Of a stretch of DNA of 64,000 nt, positions 16,738 through 27,227 are shown piece after piece. Source of the DNA: Acidobacterium sp. (lineage in GTDB: Bacteria; Acidobacteriota; Terriglobia; Terriglobales; Acidobacteriaceae); the NCBI GenBank assembly GCA_003166955.1, contig PMUI01000086.1, forward strand, positions 1 to 64,000. The letters run 5' to 3'. A program made the translations under genes and the position numbers. The notes under the pieces were generated by a model that saw only the letters and a list, made by a program, of their open reading frames with translations, did not search any database and had not been told where the DNA came from. The number at the start of each line of letters is the position of its first letter. The stretch's first letter is position 1.

Positions 16738-19173
16738 TTAGACTGTGTGCTGCAGCACTTCTTCCCGTAACTGTTCGTCGTGACGCTCCTCCGCGTGTGA
16801 GTGGGGCAGCGCCACCGCCAGGACGTCCTCAATGCGGCTGGCGTAGTGGATGTCGACGCCTTCGGTCTGTTCCGGCATCAAATCTTCTTCCACATTCAGC
16901 CGATTCTCTGTCGGAAGAATGATCGTCTGGACGCCTGCGCGTTTGGCGGCAAGGAATTTCTCCTTGATGCCGCCAACCGGCAGAACATTGCCGCTCAGTG
17001 TGATCTCGCCCGTCATCGCCGTCAGCGGACGCACCGGCCGATCGGTCAGCAGCGAGACCAGAGTCGTCGCCATGGTCACGCCCGCCGAAGGACCATCCTT
17101 CGGAATCGCGCCGGCCGGCACGTGGATGTGCAGGTCGGTGTCTTTCAGGAGATCCTCTTCCAGTCCCAGCGACTTTGCATTGGAGCGCACCCAGGTGAGC
17201 GCGGCCTGCATGGATTCCTGCATGACCTCGCCGATCTGGCCCGTCATCGTAAAGCCGCCCTTGCCCTTCATCCGGTTGGCTTCGATGAACAGGATATCGC
17301 CGCCCGCCGGCGTCCACGCGAGACCGACGGCCACGCCTGCGCGCTTGGTGCGCTCGGCAATCTCGGTGTCCACGCGGACCTTGATGCCGCCGAGGAATGC
17401 CTGAATCACGTCGTGGGTGACCACCAGCTTGTCCGTGTTGCCTTCGGCGATGCGCCGCGCCTGCTTCCGGCACAGCGTCCCAATCTGTTGTTCCAGCTTG
17501 CGGACGCCGGCCTCGCGCGTGTAGTGGCGCACGATGTAGCCGATCGACTCGTCGGGAAACTCGATGTTCTCCGCCGTGATCCCGTTCTCCTTAATCTGCC
17601 GCGGGATCAGATACCGGAACGCGATGTGCTTCTTCTCCTCCTCCGTGTACCCCTGCAACTCGATGATCTCCATGCGATCCCGCAGCGGCTCCGGCACGGT
17701 GTCGAGCACATTGGCCGTGCAGATGAAGAGCACCTTCGACAAATCGAAGGCCTGATCGAGGTAGTTATCCCGGAACGTGTTGTTCTGCTCCGGATCGAGA
17801 ATTTCCAGCAGCGCCGACGCCGGATCGCCGCGAAAATCGCGTCCCAGCTTGTCCACTTCATCCAGCATGAACACCGGATCGTTCGCGCCCGCACGCCGCA
17901 GGTTCTGAATAATCTGCCCCGGCAGCGCGCCGATGTAGGTCCGGCGATGCCCGCGCAGCTCCGCCTCGTCGTGCATGCCGCCGAGGGAAATGCGGCGGAA
18001 CTCCCTGCTCAGCGCGCGCGCCACGCTGCGCCCCAGCGAGGTCTTGCCCACGCCCGGAGGGCCGACGAAGCACAGGATTGGCCCCTTCATGTCGGCCTTC
18101 AAACGCCGCACCGACAAATAATCCAGAATGCGATCCTTCACCTTCTTCAGGTCATAGTGATCCTCGTCGAGGATCTCCCGCGCCTTCGAGATGTCCACTG
18201 CCGTGCCGGACGACTTCGACCACGGCAATACCGCCAGCCACTCGATGTAGTTGCGCGTCAGCGAGTAGTCGGCCGCCATGGGCGACATGCGCGAGAGCCG
18301 GTTCAGCTCCTTCAGCGCCTCTTTCTTCGTCTCCTCCGGCATACCGGCCGCTTCAATCTTCTGCTTCAGCTCCTCGATGTCCCTCTGGCCCTCGTCCATC
18401 TCGCCGAGTTCCCTCTGGATCGCCTTGAGCTGTTCGCGCAGGTAGTAGTCGCGCTGCGACTGCTGCACCTGATCCTGCACTTCGGTCTGAATCTTGTTGC
18501 GCAGCTGCTGGACCTCGAGCTCTTTCGCGAGGTGTTTGTTGATGCGCTCCAGCCGTATCGCCACGTCCGGCGTCTCGAGAAGCTCCTGCTTGTCGGTCGT
18601 CGCGAGGAACGGCAGAGAAGAGGCGATGAAGTCGACCAGCCTTCCCGGCTCATCGATATTCATCGCAATCGTCTGCAATTCGTCGGAGAGTGTCGGCGAG
18701 GCGGTGACGATCTGCTGGAACTGCGTGACCACATTGCGCTGTAGCGCCTCAGTGGAGGGGTTCTCCGCCGCGGGAGCCTCGGGCACCTTCTCGACCGACG
18801 CCACCATGAACGGCTCAATGCGCGAGAACTCGCCCAGCCGTACACGCTCCGTACCTTCGGTGAAGACAAAAAGGCTCTGATTCGGCATTTTGACAACCTT
18901 GTGCACGGTCGCCAGGGTGCCAAACATATGCAGGTCCTGCGGTTGCGGCGTGTCCACGCGCGCATCGCGCTGTGCCACCACCACAATGCTCTTTTCCTCG
19001 CCCAGTGAATTTATCAACTGGATCGAGCTTTCCCGGCCCACCGTCAGTGGCAGCACGGCGTGAGGGAACAAAACCGTGTCCCGCACCGGCAGGATCGGCA
19101 GTCCCTTATCGTTGTCGCCTTCCCGCTTATTCGGGTCGCCGGGTTGAATTACACTGATGAAATCGCTAGCCAT
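16738..19173 (-). CDS. lon: ATP-dependent Lon protease
   Basis: This 811-residue LonA protein has the N-terminal substrate-binding domain (about 20-220, starting [19 protein letters not shown]), a helical region and the AAA+ module with Walker [10 protein letters not shown] and Walker [12 protein letters not shown]. The C-terminal Ser-Lys protease carries Ser696 in KDGPSAG and Lys739 in GGIKEK. Length and order match housekeeping LonA, which degrades misfolded and regulatory proteins in the cytoplasm. The start follows AAGGAC about 6 bp upstream. The C-terminal tail is charged and His/Glu-rich. A strong terminator follows the gene. Confidence 0.98.
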   Translation of the reverse strand: MASDFISVIQPGDPNKREGDNDKGLPILPVRDTVLFPHAVLPLTVGRESSIQLINSLGEEKSIVVVAQRDARVDTPQPQDLHMFGTLATVHKVVKMPNQSLFVFTEGTERVRLGEFSRIEPFMVASVEKVPEAPAAENPSTEALQRNVVTQFQQIVTASPTLSDELQTIAMNIDEPGRLVDFIASSLPFLATTDKQELLETPDVAIRLERINKHLAKELEVQQLRNKIQTEVQDQVQQSQRDYYLREQLKAIQRELGEMDEGQRDIEELKQKIEAAGMPEETKKEALKELNRLSRMSPMAADYSLTRNYIEWLAVLPWSKSSGTAVDISKAREILDEDHYDLKKVKDRILDYLSVRRLKADMKGPILCFVGPPGVGKTSLGRSVARALSREFRRISLGGMHDEAELRGHRRTYIGALPGQIIQNLRRAGANDPVFMLDEVDKLGRDFRGDPASALLEILDPEQNNTFRDNYLDQAFDLSKVLFICTANVLDTVPEPLRDRMEIIELQGYTEEEKKHIAFRYLIPRQIKENGITAENIEFPDESIGYIVRHYTREAGVRKLEQQIGTLCRKQARRIAEGNTDKLVVTHDVIQAFLGGIKVRVDTEIAERTKRAGVAVGLAWTPAGGDILFIEANRMKGKGGFTMTGQIGEVMQESMQAALTWVRSNAKSLGLEEDLLKDTDLHIHVPAGAIPKDGPSAGVTMATTLVSLLTDRPVRPLTAMTGEITLSGNVLPVGGIKEKFLAAKRAGVQTIILPTENRLNVEEDLMPEQTEGVDIHYASRIEDVLAVALPHSHAEERHDEQLREEVLQHTV

Positions 19174-19461
19174 GAGTGTCCTTATATCAAATAATTACTC
19201 ATTGGATTCCGCAAGTTTAAAAAAGTCTCACAGGCAAGGCCCGGACCTGCCGAACGGCTCCTCCCTTTCTTGCCCGGAAGAGCCTTAAATTACTCTGGAT
19301 ATGGATAGTTACGTCCGCCAGTTCCGCCCTTCTCCCCGGGGGCGCCTCCCCTCCACTGGCTTATCGGCAAACTCTTGTGCGCGATGAGATGCCTCCCCTG
19401 CGCCCCGGTTGTGCGCCATGCCGGGCCGATTGCACCCGCGCCCCAATTCGGTAATATCAGC

Positions 19462-20283
19462 CTACGCCCTCGTGGCCGCCCCGTATCTTCCCAGCTCCCG
19501 CACCATGGAGCAGTGTTTGGCGAGCATTTCGAGGGCCACGTCCGCCGTCCGAGGCTCTTCGAGCTGGTAATCGGCATAAAACACGTACTCCCAGGGACGC
19601 CCCGGCACTGGCCGCGATTCGAGCCGCGTGACGTTCGTGCCCAGCCCCGCGAAGACCTGCAAGGCCTCGACCAAACTCCCGGGCCGATTCTCAACCTTAA
19701 ACGCGAGGCTCACTTTGTCGGGCTGCGGAGCTGGCTCCATCCGCTGGCGGGTACGGATGAAAAAAAAACGCGTGTAATTCTCCGCATTATCTTCGATGCC
19801 AGCCTGCAAAATTTCCCCGCCGTAGTGGCTGGCCGCCTGCGCACTGGCGATGGCCGCCACGCCGGGGTCGCGGAGCTCCATGAGCTGCTTGACGCTGCCC
19901 GCGGTGTCATAGAACGCAGCCGCCTCGATCGCGGGATGCTCCCGGAAGAAATGCCGGCACTGTGCCAGCGCCACGGGATGGGAGTATGCCTGGCGAATCC
20001 GATCGAGCGTTACTCCGGGCACGCCAATGAGGTTGTGGCGGATGCGCAGCAGCCACTCGCTTTCGACCGCGACGTCGTGCGAGAGCAGCAGATCGTAGTG
20101 CTCGAGCACGGAGCCGGCGAGCGAGTTCTCAATCGGGATCATCGCCGCGTCCACCGTGCCCGCGCATACGGCGGCGAAGACCTCGGCGGAAAAAGCGCAG
20201 GGCAGAAGGGTTGCCTCGGGCCGCGCTTTCAATGCAGCTTCATGGCTGAAAGAGCCGAGCTCGCCCTGGATGGCGATGCGCAT
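19462..20283 (-). CDS. pheA: Prephenate dehydratase
   Basis: This 273-residue monofunctional enzyme starts MRIAIQGELGSFSHEAA, the family signature. The catalytic domain (about 1-180) includes IPIENSLAGSV, ASAQAASHYGG and NYTRFFFI, with the TRF motif needed for catalysis. The C-terminal ACT domain (about 190-265) has NRPGSLVEALQVFAGLG and LESRP, the phenylalanine-binding signature, so feedback inhibition by L-Phe is expected. It converts prephenate to phenylpyruvate in phenylalanine synthesis. There is no chorismate mutase domain. It is divergent from the small stress genes on the right. Confidence 0.96.
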   Translation of the reverse strand: MRIAIQGELGSFSHEAALKARPEATLLPCAFSAEVFAAVCAGTVDAAMIPIENSLAGSVLEHYDLLLSHDVAVESEWLLRIRHNLIGVPGVTLDRIRQAYSHPVALAQCRHFFREHPAIEAAAFYDTAGSVKQLMELRDPGVAAIASAQAASHYGGEILQAGIEDNAENYTRFFFIRTRQRMEPAPQPDKVSLAFKVENRPGSLVEALQVFAGLGTNVTRLESRPVPGRPWEYVFYADYQLEEPRTADVALEMLAKHCSMVRELGRYGAATRA

Positions 20284-20399
20284 CTGCGACCTTCCTCCGT
20301 TTCATTTGTATCGCAACGGCAACCCCTGGCGCTGGCTTGCCCTCTATCCATAGCGTTGGACCGGAAAAGCACAGACAGCAAGGAAAGGAGAAGGTTGAG

Positions 20400-20552
20400 A
20401 TGCTTTGGACATTATTCGTGATCCTGCTCATTGCCTGGCTCGTGGGGCTGATCGGGTTTCACGTTGTTGCCTGGTACATCCACATTCTGCTGGTGGTGGC
20501 GCTTGTGGTGCTCATCATCCAGCTGATCAGCGGGCGCAGGCCGGTTGTATAG
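20400..20552 (+). CDS. Small lmo0937-family membrane protein
   Basis: This 50-residue protein is nearly all membrane: two hydrophobic helices (about 2-20 and 25-43) separated by a short turn and ending in SGRRPVV. The pattern LWTLFVILLIAWLVGLIGF and the GRRP tail are typical of the lmo0937/DUF5670 family, whose members are often stress-induced. The ATG at 20400 has AGGAGAAGG upstream. It is 40 bp upstream of a CsbD gene on the same strand; such pairs are common in soil bacteria and are probably controlled by general-stress or ECF sigma factors. Confidence 0.85.
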   Translation: MLWTLFVILLIAWLVGLIGFHVVAWYIHILLVVALVVLIIQLISGRRPVV

Positions 20553-20591
20553 GCGGGCACTGCGCCAACACCGAAACAAAGGGGACCCATT

Positions 20592-20906
20592 ATGAACTCG
20601 GATCAGATCAAAGGGAAAGCCACTCGGGTGGCAGGCAAGGTGAAGCAGGGCGCCGGGGAAATGACCGGCAATAACCGTCTCGCTAATAGCGGCGTAGCAG
20701 ACCAGGTGAAGGGCGCCGCCCAGGAGACCTGGGGCAACGTGAAGGACGCCGCTCACGAGGCCGGGAAGACACACCAGGAAGAACGGCAACACAAATCCAC
20801 CGAAATGCGCGACAATATTGCGAACAAGGTGGAGGACACCAAAAACAGCGCGAACGAGAAGATCGACCAGTTCAAGGATCAGCAGCGCCAGCGCCGTTCC
20901 GCATAG
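20592..20906 (+). CDS. CsbD-family stress-response protein
   Basis: This 104-residue, highly charged, helical protein begins MNSDQIKGKATRVAGKVKQGAGEMTGN, which matches the CsbD consensus, and the motif recurs at about residues 35-55 (VKGAAQETWGNVKDA). The C-terminal half (about 60-104) is a longer Lys/Asp/Glu-rich helix than in the shortest members. CsbD proteins are induced by envelope and general stress; their molecular role is unknown. It is downstream of the lmo0937-like gene and ends before a strong intrinsic terminator. Confidence 0.92.
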   Translation: MNSDQIKGKATRVAGKVKQGAGEMTGNNRLANSGVADQVKGAAQETWGNVKDAAHEAGKTHQEERQHKSTEMRDNIANKVEDTKNSANEKIDQFKDQQRQRRSA

Positions 20907-21003
20907 CGATAGCGGTTCGGCCTGTCAGTCGCTACTGTTCCACAAAGACCCGGGGGTGCGGTGCCAATTGGCCTGATCGCCCCCAGGGTGCATCTACCTC
21001 ACC

Positions 21004-21037
21004 GGGCTCGCAGGCAACTGCGAGCCCCCTTTTTTTG
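21004..21037 (+). terminator. Intrinsic terminator after csbD-like gene
   Basis: GGGCTCGCAG (21004-21013) pairs with CTGCGAGCCC (21018-21027) around a GCAA loop and is followed by eight T residues, a textbook intrinsic terminator. A partial second copy of the right arm (GGCAACTGCGAGCCCTC) follows at about 21043-21060, perhaps a decayed duplicate. Confidence 0.9.
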
Positions 21038-21088
21038 CCCGCCGGCAACTGCGAGCCCTCTCTCTTCGTCCCCTCTCCTTCACGCACA

Positions 21089-21478
21089 TCATCGCGAAAG
21101 GCCGTTTTCCTGCGCCGCTTCCCACTTTTCCCGTGGGCAGATCTTCTCCAGCTGATCCAGCAGCTCATGCGGACGGTAGGACGAGCAATGATGCTGCTCG
21201 CCCCCGCACGGCCCGTGACCGCTGGGCGAAACCGTCACGATCGGGATCTCGCGCCGGATCGCCCGCAGCCGGTCGATCAGCTCCCGGCAGCTCATCTCCG
21301 CCATCTCCGTGTCCATCACGATGCCGTCCACATTCGGAAACCGGGCCAGCGTCTGCACAGCCTCTTCCGCGCTGTACGCGGTCACCACATTCAGCAGCGC
21401 CGTCTCAATCACCAGCTTGCGCGTTGAAATATTCCCCGGAGACCGCTTATCCACCACCAGAAAACAAGGCCGAATCAT
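21089..21478 (-). CDS. Stand-alone receiver-domain protein
   Basis: This protein of about 129 residues begins [16 protein letters not shown], with an acidic residue in the first strand of a CheY-like fold. The likely phosphoacceptor is Asp in [10 protein letters not shown], and EIPIVTVSP is a plausible fourth strand ending. The later part ([12 protein letters not shown]) is unusual, and the conserved Lys of active receivers is not obvious, so it may be a divergent or pseudo-receiver. There is no output domain. An alternative ATG lies 21 codons upstream. It is divergent from the chemoreceptor gene, which suggests a signalling link, but no kinase is nearby. Confidence 0.65.
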   Translation of the reverse strand: MIRPCFLVVDKRSPGNISTRKLVIETALLNVVTAYSAEEAVQTLARFPNVDGIVMDTEMAEMSCRELIDRLRAIRREIPIVTVSPSGHGPCGGEQHHCSSYRPHELLDQLEKICPREKWEAAQENGLSR

Positions 21479-21598
21479 GCTCGGTGAGATGCCGGAACCG
21501 TTCGTCCGGAAATCACACAAGCCGATGTCATGAAACGCCACCGTCGCGTCGATATTTCCTTCATAGCGAACCCCCAGGCCCGAACCTCAACCCTCCCC

Positions 21599-21625
21599 TC
21601 ATGGTTCATGTCTTACCGCCGATAA
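21599..21625 (+). promoter_or_regulatory. Sigma-28 (FliA)-type promoter for the chemoreceptor
   Basis: GCCGATAA at 21618-21625 matches the flagellar sigma-28 -10 consensus exactly. TCATGGTT at 21599-21606 matches 5 of 8 positions of TAAAGTTT, and the spacing is exactly 11 bp. It lies about 95 bp upstream of the methyl-accepting protein start, a gene class that sigma-28 often controls. Confidence 0.55.
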
Positions 21626-21720
21626 GGATGCTGTCGGCAATCGCCTCGGGCAGTCCAGCCCTGCGGCGCGCCGCGGATTCGGGCAGATCCCCGCATCGAC
21701 AACGAAAGGGTGTCCTCGCT

Positions 21721-23442
21721 ATGTCGTTTGTCCGCAACCTTCCCAACGCCCGCAAATTCACGTATGCCTTCGGCATCATCTGCCTCCTCTGCGCAGGTCT
21801 CGCGGGCTACAGCTTCTTCACCCTGCGCGGTATTGCCGCCAAGGCTGCGGATATCGGCGACAATGGCGTCCCTTCCGTCATCAATGTCGCGGAAATGCGC
21901 AACGACGCCAATAGCGTCCGCAGGGCCGAGCTCGCTTTGATCCTCTGCCCCACAACGGAATGCACCACCCACTACCAGCAGGTGCGCCAGAAGGCCATCG
22001 ACGAAATACACTCCACCGGCAAACTCTACGAGCCCCTCATCAGCTATCCCGGGGAACGTGAGCTGTACCAGAAATTTACCTCCACCTTTGCCCAATATCT
22101 GGAGGTCAGCGATCACTCCATGGCGGATCTGACGGCCGGTAATAAGGTGGATGCGACCCAATTGCTCCTGGCTCCCGACGAAGTTAACTCGAACGCTGTG
22201 ACCCTCAAAGCTGCCGATGACGACCTGCAGCTCATAGCCCGCGAGTCGTCGAAAGAAGCCGCGACCATGGCCGCCGACAGCACCCGCACCACCTGGGTCA
22301 GTCTCCTCACCACCCTCATCATCATCGTCCTCTGCGCCATCATCGGTTCCCAGCTCAATCGCTTCGTCACCCCCCGCATTCGCCGGGTGATGGCCATGGC
22401 AGAACGGCTCGCCGCAAAAGATCTCACCGCCCGCGTCAACGTCACCGCTACCGATGAGCTCGGCCGCATGGGCGAAGCCCTCAACGGCAGCGTGGACGCC
22501 CTCTGCGAAGTTCTGCGCTCGGTCGCCCGCAGCGCCGACACCCTCTCCGCCGCCACCACCGAAATCACCGCCAGCGCCGGGGAAAGCTCCACCAACGCCA
22601 GAAACCAGTCCGCCATGACCAGCCACATTGCCACCGCTGCCGAGGAGATGACCGCCACCATCGGCGAGATCAGCAGAAACGCTGAAAGCGCTTCCACGTC
22701 CAGCCGCGTCTCCGCTGAAACCGCCGCCCAGGGCGGACAGGTCATGCAGGCCGCTGCCAGCACCATGGAGAAAATCGCCGCGGCCACCAACTCCGTCTCC
22801 GAAAGAATCACCTCCCTCTCCCTTCGCTCCCAGGAGATCGGCAACGTCGTCAATGTCATTCAGGAGATCAGCGAGCAAACCAACCTCCTCGCCCTAAACG
22901 CCGCCATCGAAGCCGCCCGCGCCGGCGAGCACGGTCGCGGTTTCGCCGTCGTCGCCGGCGAAGTCCGGCGCCTGGCCGAGCGCACCAAGGCTGCTACCGA
23001 AGAAATTGGCGGTACCATCCGCAGCATCCAGGATGAAACCCGCCAGACCCTCGAGGTCATGCACGACAGCCGCTCCGCTGTCGAAACCGGCATGGAAGAA
23101 ACCGCCAACGCCCGCAAGAGCCTCGACGCTATCATCGACTCCTCCAAACAGGTCGAGCACCAGATTCAGCTCATCGCCTCGGCCGCTACCGAGCAGACCG
23201 CCGCCTCCGGAGAGATTTCCGAATCCGCCGGCCGCATCTCCCAGCTCGCCACCCAGAACACCCAGGGAGCCGAAGAAGCCGTCCAGGCCCTCAGTGAACT
23301 CTCCCTGCTCGCCTCCGACCTCGATGGCATCATCCGCCAGTTCCAGCTCGACGACGGCGGCAACCACACTTCCCGTCCATCCTCGACCGCTTCCCGCCAG
23401 CCTTCGCCGGTACCGGCGTTGCGCCCGGCTCATTCGTCCTGA
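21721..23442 (+). CDS. Methyl-accepting chemotaxis protein
   Basis: This 573-residue receptor has an N-terminal helix (about 12-30), a periplasmic four-helix-bundle sensor (about 40-185) with an unusual Cys pair in [12 protein letters not shown], a second membrane helix (about 195-215), a HAMP domain (about 216-270, [14 protein letters not shown]) and a long cytoplasmic signalling domain. The hairpin tip reads [44 protein letters not shown], in which [18 protein letters not shown] is the conserved CheA/CheW contact region. The C-terminus is Ser/Pro-rich and lacks a CheR-tethering pentapeptide. A sigma-28-like promoter lies upstream, but no other chemotaxis gene is in the window. Confidence 0.93.
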   Translation: MSFVRNLPNARKFTYAFGIICLLCAGLAGYSFFTLRGIAAKAADIGDNGVPSVINVAEMRNDANSVRRAELALILCPTTECTTHYQQVRQKAIDEIHSTGKLYEPLISYPGERELYQKFTSTFAQYLEVSDHSMADLTAGNKVDATQLLLAPDEVNSNAVTLKAADDDLQLIARESSKEAATMAADSTRTTWVSLLTTLIIIVLCAIIGSQLNRFVTPRIRRVMAMAERLAAKDLTARVNVTATDELGRMGEALNGSVDALCEVLRSVARSADTLSAATTEITASAGESSTNARNQSAMTSHIATAAEEMTATIGEISRNAESASTSSRVSAETAAQGGQVMQAAASTMEKIAAATNSVSERITSLSLRSQEIGNVVNVIQEISEQTNLLALNAAIEAARAGEHGRGFAVVAGEVRRLAERTKAATEEIGGTIRSIQDETRQTLEVMHDSRSAVETGMEETANARKSLDAIIDSSKQVEHQIQLIASAATEQTAASGEISESAGRISQLATQNTQGAEEAVQALSELSLLASDLDGIIRQFQLDDGGNHTSRPSSTASRQPSPVPALRPAHSS

Positions 23443-23563
23443 TCCATGCAGCCGGCACACATCCGCCGCTCCGACTCCTGCCGGAGGGGTTTCTTCTTTC
23501 GCTTCCCGCGCGCAATCCGTGACAGCGGTCACATCGCCGCCACCCCTCGGGCGGCGATTATAT

Positions 23564-23593
23564 TTGTCGCGGTCCGCCGTTGAGGTTTATAGT
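23564..23593 (+). promoter_or_regulatory. Candidate sigma-70-type promoter of the lipoprotein gene
   Basis: TTGTCG (23564-23569) and TATAGT (23588-23593) are separated by 18 bp, ending about 48 bp before the lipoprotein start. A perfect short inverted repeat, GTGACAGCGGTCAC, lies just upstream at about 23519-23532 and could be an operator; this is inference from symmetry only. Confidence 0.4.
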
Positions 23594-23640
23594 GTTTCTC
23601 CGGATGGCCCGCTTCACGAGTCACGAAGTGGAGGACTCCG

Positions 23641-24267
23641 ATGATCTCTCTGCGCAGTTTTTCGATGATCGCTTTTGCCGGGGTGGTTCTGGCCGGCTGC
23701 TCCAAATCCGACAGCTCTGCCCCACCGGTCCCTGCTGCTACCCAGCCTGCGGCGGCTCCGGAAGTCATCACCGCCAAGACGGCCTTCTGGGAGATGTACA
23801 AGACCGCCCACGCCTGGTCCTCCGACGCTGAGCCGATTCGGATCACGGCGAAGGAAGTCCCCGGATACAAAAACGCCAACGGCAAAGCGGGGATGTGGGA
23901 AGCGGTCTTCGGCTCGCCCAGCCGCGGCAGCTACCGGACCTTCACCTACGCCATCGCCGATGCTCCGCCCCACATCTCGAAGGGTGTGGCTGCGGGCCTG
24001 GCACTTCCCTGGGGTGGTGCGACCCGCGACGCGATGCCCATCGATACGTCGATGTTCACCATCGATTCCGATGCCGCTTACGCGGCTGCCGCAGCCGACG
24101 CCTCCGCTGTCCTGAAGAAGACGCCGAACCTGCAGGTCACCGATTTCGAAATCGGCGACACCTATAAGTTCCAGACTCCGGTCTGGTACATCGTGTGGGG
24201 AACCAAATCCGCCGGCTACGCGGCGATCGTCGACGCCAGCACCGGCAAGGTGCTTAGCCACAAATAG
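23641..24267 (+). CDS. Lipoprotein of unknown function
   Basis: This 208-residue protein has a signal peptide and a clear lipobox, VVLAGCSK, with Cys at about residue 20, followed by a Pro/Ala-rich linker to about 40. The rest is a compact domain with TAKTAFWEMYKTAHAWSSDAE near its start and WYIVWGTKSAGYAAIVDASTGKVL at the end; the latter resembles the terminal strand pattern of PepSY-like domains, a weak similarity. It is probably an outer- or inner-membrane-anchored periplasmic protein. A promoter-like sequence precedes it. It converges with the PExPT-type gene, with only 6 bp between stop codons. Confidence 0.75.
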   Translation: MISLRSFSMIAFAGVVLAGCSKSDSSAPPVPAATQPAAAPEVITAKTAFWEMYKTAHAWSSDAEPIRITAKEVPGYKNANGKAGMWEAVFGSPSRGSYRTFTYAIADAPPHISKGVAAGLALPWGGATRDAMPIDTSMFTIDSDAAYAAAAADASAVLKKTPNLQVTDFEIGDTYKFQTPVWYIVWGTKSAGYAAIVDASTGKVLSHK

Positions 24268-24273
24268 CTCAGG

Positions 24274-24474
24274 CTACTTTCTCTTCGCGCTGTCAGGACC
24301 GCGAAGGGAATTGCGCGCCCGCGCATAGCCAATGCCGGCCGCGCTCACAATCAGGCCCAGCACCAGAGTTGGGTTTTCCGGCGAGTCGTCGCACCCGGTG
24401 ATCTGCGCGTGTGCCCGCAGCGAGGCGGCCAGCAGGAGCAGAACAACGGGAACCATGGTTCCGATCTTTTTCAA
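24274..24474 (-). CDS. Very small PExPT-type C-terminal sorting-signal protein
   Basis: The protein is 66 residues if translation begins at the TTG at 24474, which has GGGAGG 7 bp upstream and yields a basic start (KKIGTM). An ATG six codons later has no good ribosome site. Residues about 7-24 form a signal peptide ending in RAHAQ. Then come only about eight residues (ITGCDDS) before PENPT, a hydrophobic stretch LVLGLIVSAAGIGYA and the basic tail RARNSLR. This tripartite end matches PEP-CTERM/PExPT-type exosortase substrates, a group I recall from acidobacteria. Almost nothing would remain between the two processing signals. No exosortase gene is in the window. Confidence 0.7.
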   Translation of the reverse strand: MKKIGTMVPVVLLLLAASLRAHAQITGCDDSPENPTLVLGLIVSAAGIGYARARNSLRGPDSAKRK

Positions 24475-24533
24475 AGGTGAGCCTCCCAAGTCTCCTGGTG
24501 AAAATCTCGATGCGTTTTCTGTCCTCCGCGTAT

Positions 24534-26444
24534 CTACGGTCGCGTCCCCAACTCGCTGTTCGCCACGCCCACGGCCAGCGGCGTGACCACCGGCGTGGCC
24601 GCACCCACAAACTCGGTGAGGGTTTGATTATTGAAGCTGGTCGTCCAAACATTACCGGACCCGTCAATAACGATGGTCGTGGGATCCTCCAGTCCTGCCT
24701 CGTAACCAGTCGAGGGGGTAATCGCGTTGCCGCTCGAACTGAGCTCGCTGATGCAGTTGGAGTTTTGGTTTGCGGCCCAGACGTTGCCGGAGCCGTCGAT
24801 GGCGACACTATCGGGTGCCCACAGTCCCCCAACCTGGTAGGCTCCGTAGCCATTTGCGCCGGAGATGATCGTCCCCGAGGAATTGAACACCGTGAAGCTG
24901 TTGCCCTCGATGTTCACGACCCAGACATTACCGGAGTGGTCGACGGCGACGCCGAGGGGGTCGGCTAACCCGCCGCCCGTGTAGGGGCTGGAGCCGGAGG
25001 CCGTGCCTGCGGAATTGAACTCGCTGACGCTGTTGACTTTGCCTGAGTTCGCGACCCAGACATTCCCGGAAACATCGACGGCAATGCCATAAGGATTGCT
25101 CAGGCCGCCGCCCGTATCGCCGGTGCCGTCGGGCGAAAGGAACGTGCTCGTCGAGGGATCGTACTCGGCGATGCTGGCGTTGCCGGAGTCCGCAGTCCAG
25201 ACATTCCCGGAGGCGTCGATAGCGATGTGAACAGGGGAACTGAGCCCGCCGCCGGTAATCCCGGAGCCGGAAAGCGGGTTCCCCGAGGAGTCAAACTCGC
25301 TGATGCTGTTGCCGCCGGCGTTCGTGACCCACACGTTCCCCGTGGCGTCGATGGCAATGCCATAGGGACTGCTCAGCCCGCCGCCTGTATAGCCGCCGGA
25401 GCCGGAAAGGGCCGCACCGGAAGAGCTGAACTCGCTGATGGTGCTGTCGTTCTCGTTCGCGGCCCAGACATTGCCGGAGTCGTCAATGGCGATGCCATCG
25501 CTTTGACCCAGCCCGCCGCCGGTGTAGGTGACGGCGATGGTCCAGTCATTCGGCGCGCCGCTCAGGCTTGGCTGAAAGGGCGCGGTCGACGTCGACAAGC
25601 CGAAGAGCGAGCCCACATTGGCGCCGGGGTTGTGCGCGATGTTGATGGCCGCGGTCGCTGTGTCGGTCGGTGCGGTGGCGCCATTTTTGGCATTGCTGAA
25701 GAGCGTGGTGCAGCCGGACGAGCCTGGGCCGCTGGAGTTGATGCAGGCGGCGAGAATATCGGCCAAAGTGTCGATCTCGCTTTGCGGCACGGTCCCGTTA
25801 CCTGCGGGCGTGGTCGTAAGGGCCAGGCCGGTACCGAGGTTCGCCAGATTGAACGCGCTCAGCGCCGCATTGGCCATGCCCGTCGCGGCCAGCGCGGTAT
25901 TTGAACCGGCCATATCTGCCGCATCGGTGGCGAAGCCGGCCAGAGCGTAGGCCGCCGCGACGGTCGTCACTTCATTCATCTGGATGGAAGACGGCAGTCC
26001 GGTGAAGGCGTTTCCGGAACACTGGCCCAGCACGGCCATCAGGCCGGCTGCGGAGTTCGGGCCAAAGCCCGCGGTGCCGCCGACCGAATAGAGATAGACC
26101 TGCTGCGCCGTGGGGGAACCACACGAGTACTCGTCTGACGTGATCGTGAATCCGCCCGTCGAGTTGGTCGTTACAAAACTCCGGTTGCTCCCATCCGTGT
26201 TGCCGGTACCGGTCAGCAGCGAAGCCGACTGCGGTCCGTTTCCCGCCGCCAAGGCAAACAGGTAGACGCTGGCTCCCTGGATGGGCTGCTGTCCCCCGTG
26301 GACCTTGCCCCTGATCGGTGCGCTCTTCAGGGCTGTGGGGCTCGGAGCGGGATTGGACACCGGCTCATGCGTTGCGATCCGCGCGACGGAGCAGCCGGTA
26401 AGGAGAATAGCGGAACTGGCGAGCAGCTTCCACGCGTGGGGCAT
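24534..26444 (-). CDS. Lipoprotein with seven-bladed NHL-type beta-propeller
   Basis: This 636-residue protein starts at the ATG at 26444 (GGAG 8 bp upstream) with a lipobox ILLTGCSV at about residue 19. Residues about 45-75 ([20 protein letters not shown]) form a small Ig/carboxypeptidase-regulatory-like strand set. A Thr/Ala/Asn-rich middle (about 130-290) follows. The C-terminal half holds seven repeats of about 44 residues with the pattern GGGLSxPYGIAIDxSGNVWVxNxxxNSISEF, which fits a closed seven-bladed propeller of NHL/Vgb type. It is probably surface- or periplasm-exposed. Ligand unknown; such propellers bind proteins or glycans or act as lactonases, but no catalytic residues can be assigned. 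Confidence 0.85.
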   Translation of the reverse strand: MPHAWKLLASSAILLTGCSVARIATHEPVSNPAPSPTALKSAPIRGKVHGGQQPIQGASVYLFALAAGNGPQSASLLTGTGNTDGSNRSFVTTNSTGGFTITSDEYSCGSPTAQQVYLYSVGGTAGFGPNSAAGLMAVLGQCSGNAFTGLPSSIQMNEVTTVAAAYALAGFATDAADMAGSNTALAATGMANAALSAFNLANLGTGLALTTTPAGNGTVPQSEIDTLADILAACINSSGPGSSGCTTLFSNAKNGATAPTDTATAAINIAHNPGANVGSLFGLSTSTAPFQPSLSGAPNDWTIAVTYTGGGLGQSDGIAIDDSGNVWAANENDSTISEFSSSGAALSGSGGYTGGGLSSPYGIAIDATGNVWVTNAGGNSISEFDSSGNPLSGSGITGGGLSSPVHIAIDASGNVWTADSGNASIAEYDPSTSTFLSPDGTGDTGGGLSNPYGIAVDVSGNVWVANSGKVNSVSEFNSAGTASGSSPYTGGGLADPLGVAVDHSGNVWVVNIEGNSFTVFNSSGTIISGANGYGAYQVGGLWAPDSVAIDGSGNVWAANQNSNCISELSSSGNAITPSTGYEAGLEDPTTIVIDGSGNVWTTSFNNQTLTEFVGAATPVVTPLAVGVANSELGTRP

Positions 26445-26630
26445 GAGAAGGTCTCCGTTCACTGCCTGAATGAGGGGAGGACTTAGGGGCCGAACGACGT
26501 GCACTTAGGGGCAAAAAGCCGGCAGAGCTCAGGGGCCAGGAGGAGGAGACTTCTGGATGCCGGAGCGAGCAGAGGATGGCATGCAGCGTAGCATGGCTGG
26601 CTTGAATCCGGCAATTGGAAATCGCAGCAG

Positions 26631-27128
26631 CTAGTTGTTTTCGAAGGGAATGTCGGCGTTGCGCAGCCCCAGCTTTGCGCCAATCGAGTACCCGACCATC
26701 GCCACCGCCGGCCACGTCGCGATGAATCGCCCCTGACCGTCCAGCAGTCCGCTGTCCGCGTTCAGGCTGAGGAACGTGAGCCATAGCTTGTCCGTCGCGC
26801 CGCAGTGGTAGCAGGCCAGGGGTCCGGTCGGCATGTCGAGCACGTGCAGGCCCCAGAGCATCCACCAGATCAGGCCCAGCATCCACGGCAGCGTCGCGCT
26901 CTCGGTAGGGCGCAGCTTGGTGAAGCCCACGCCCGCGATCAGGGGCACGATGAAGGACACCACCAGCGTCGCGAGCGGCGGCACGTATGAGGGATGAAAC
27001 AGGCCGATCGCTCCCAGCGAGAGCGCCCAGACCACCAGGCAGAGCACCAGGTGGAACAGAAACCACATCGCCTGGTACAGCACCCGGGTTTCATGAGGCC
27101 CCAGCGTCTCAACTGGTCGCGAATTCAT
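26631..27128 (-). CDS. Small polytopic membrane protein, unknown
   Basis: This 165-residue protein has about four hydrophobic helices (about 18-45, 50-72, 83-100 and 138-158). A loop of about residues 105-120 contains CYHCG, a CxxC pair that could bind metal or form a disulfide. I do not recognise the family. It is divergent from the DapA-like gene on the right and 187 bp from the NHL lipoprotein gene on the left. The gap to that gene holds a short direct repeat (CTTAGGGGC twice) but no other gene. Confidence 0.65.
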   Translation of the reverse strand: MNSRPVETLGPHETRVLYQAMWFLFHLVLCLVVWALSLGAIGLFHPSYVPPLATLVVSFIVPLIAGVGFTKLRPTESATLPWMLGLIWWMLWGLHVLDMPTGPLACYHCGATDKLWLTFLSLNADSGLLDGQGRFIATWPAVAMVGYSIGAKLGLRNADIPFENN

Positions 27129-27227
27129 CTCGATCTTCCGTTTCGCACCTAATCCTCAGACTATCGCGCAATCGCGTGCGCCGCGCGTTTTTCCCGCTCT
27201 TCTTCGGTAACTCATTACAATCGTTCT

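Noticed and set aside
16801-18744. A 647-codon open frame on the plus strand
   Set aside because: Lies inside lon on the opposite strand and shows no family features.
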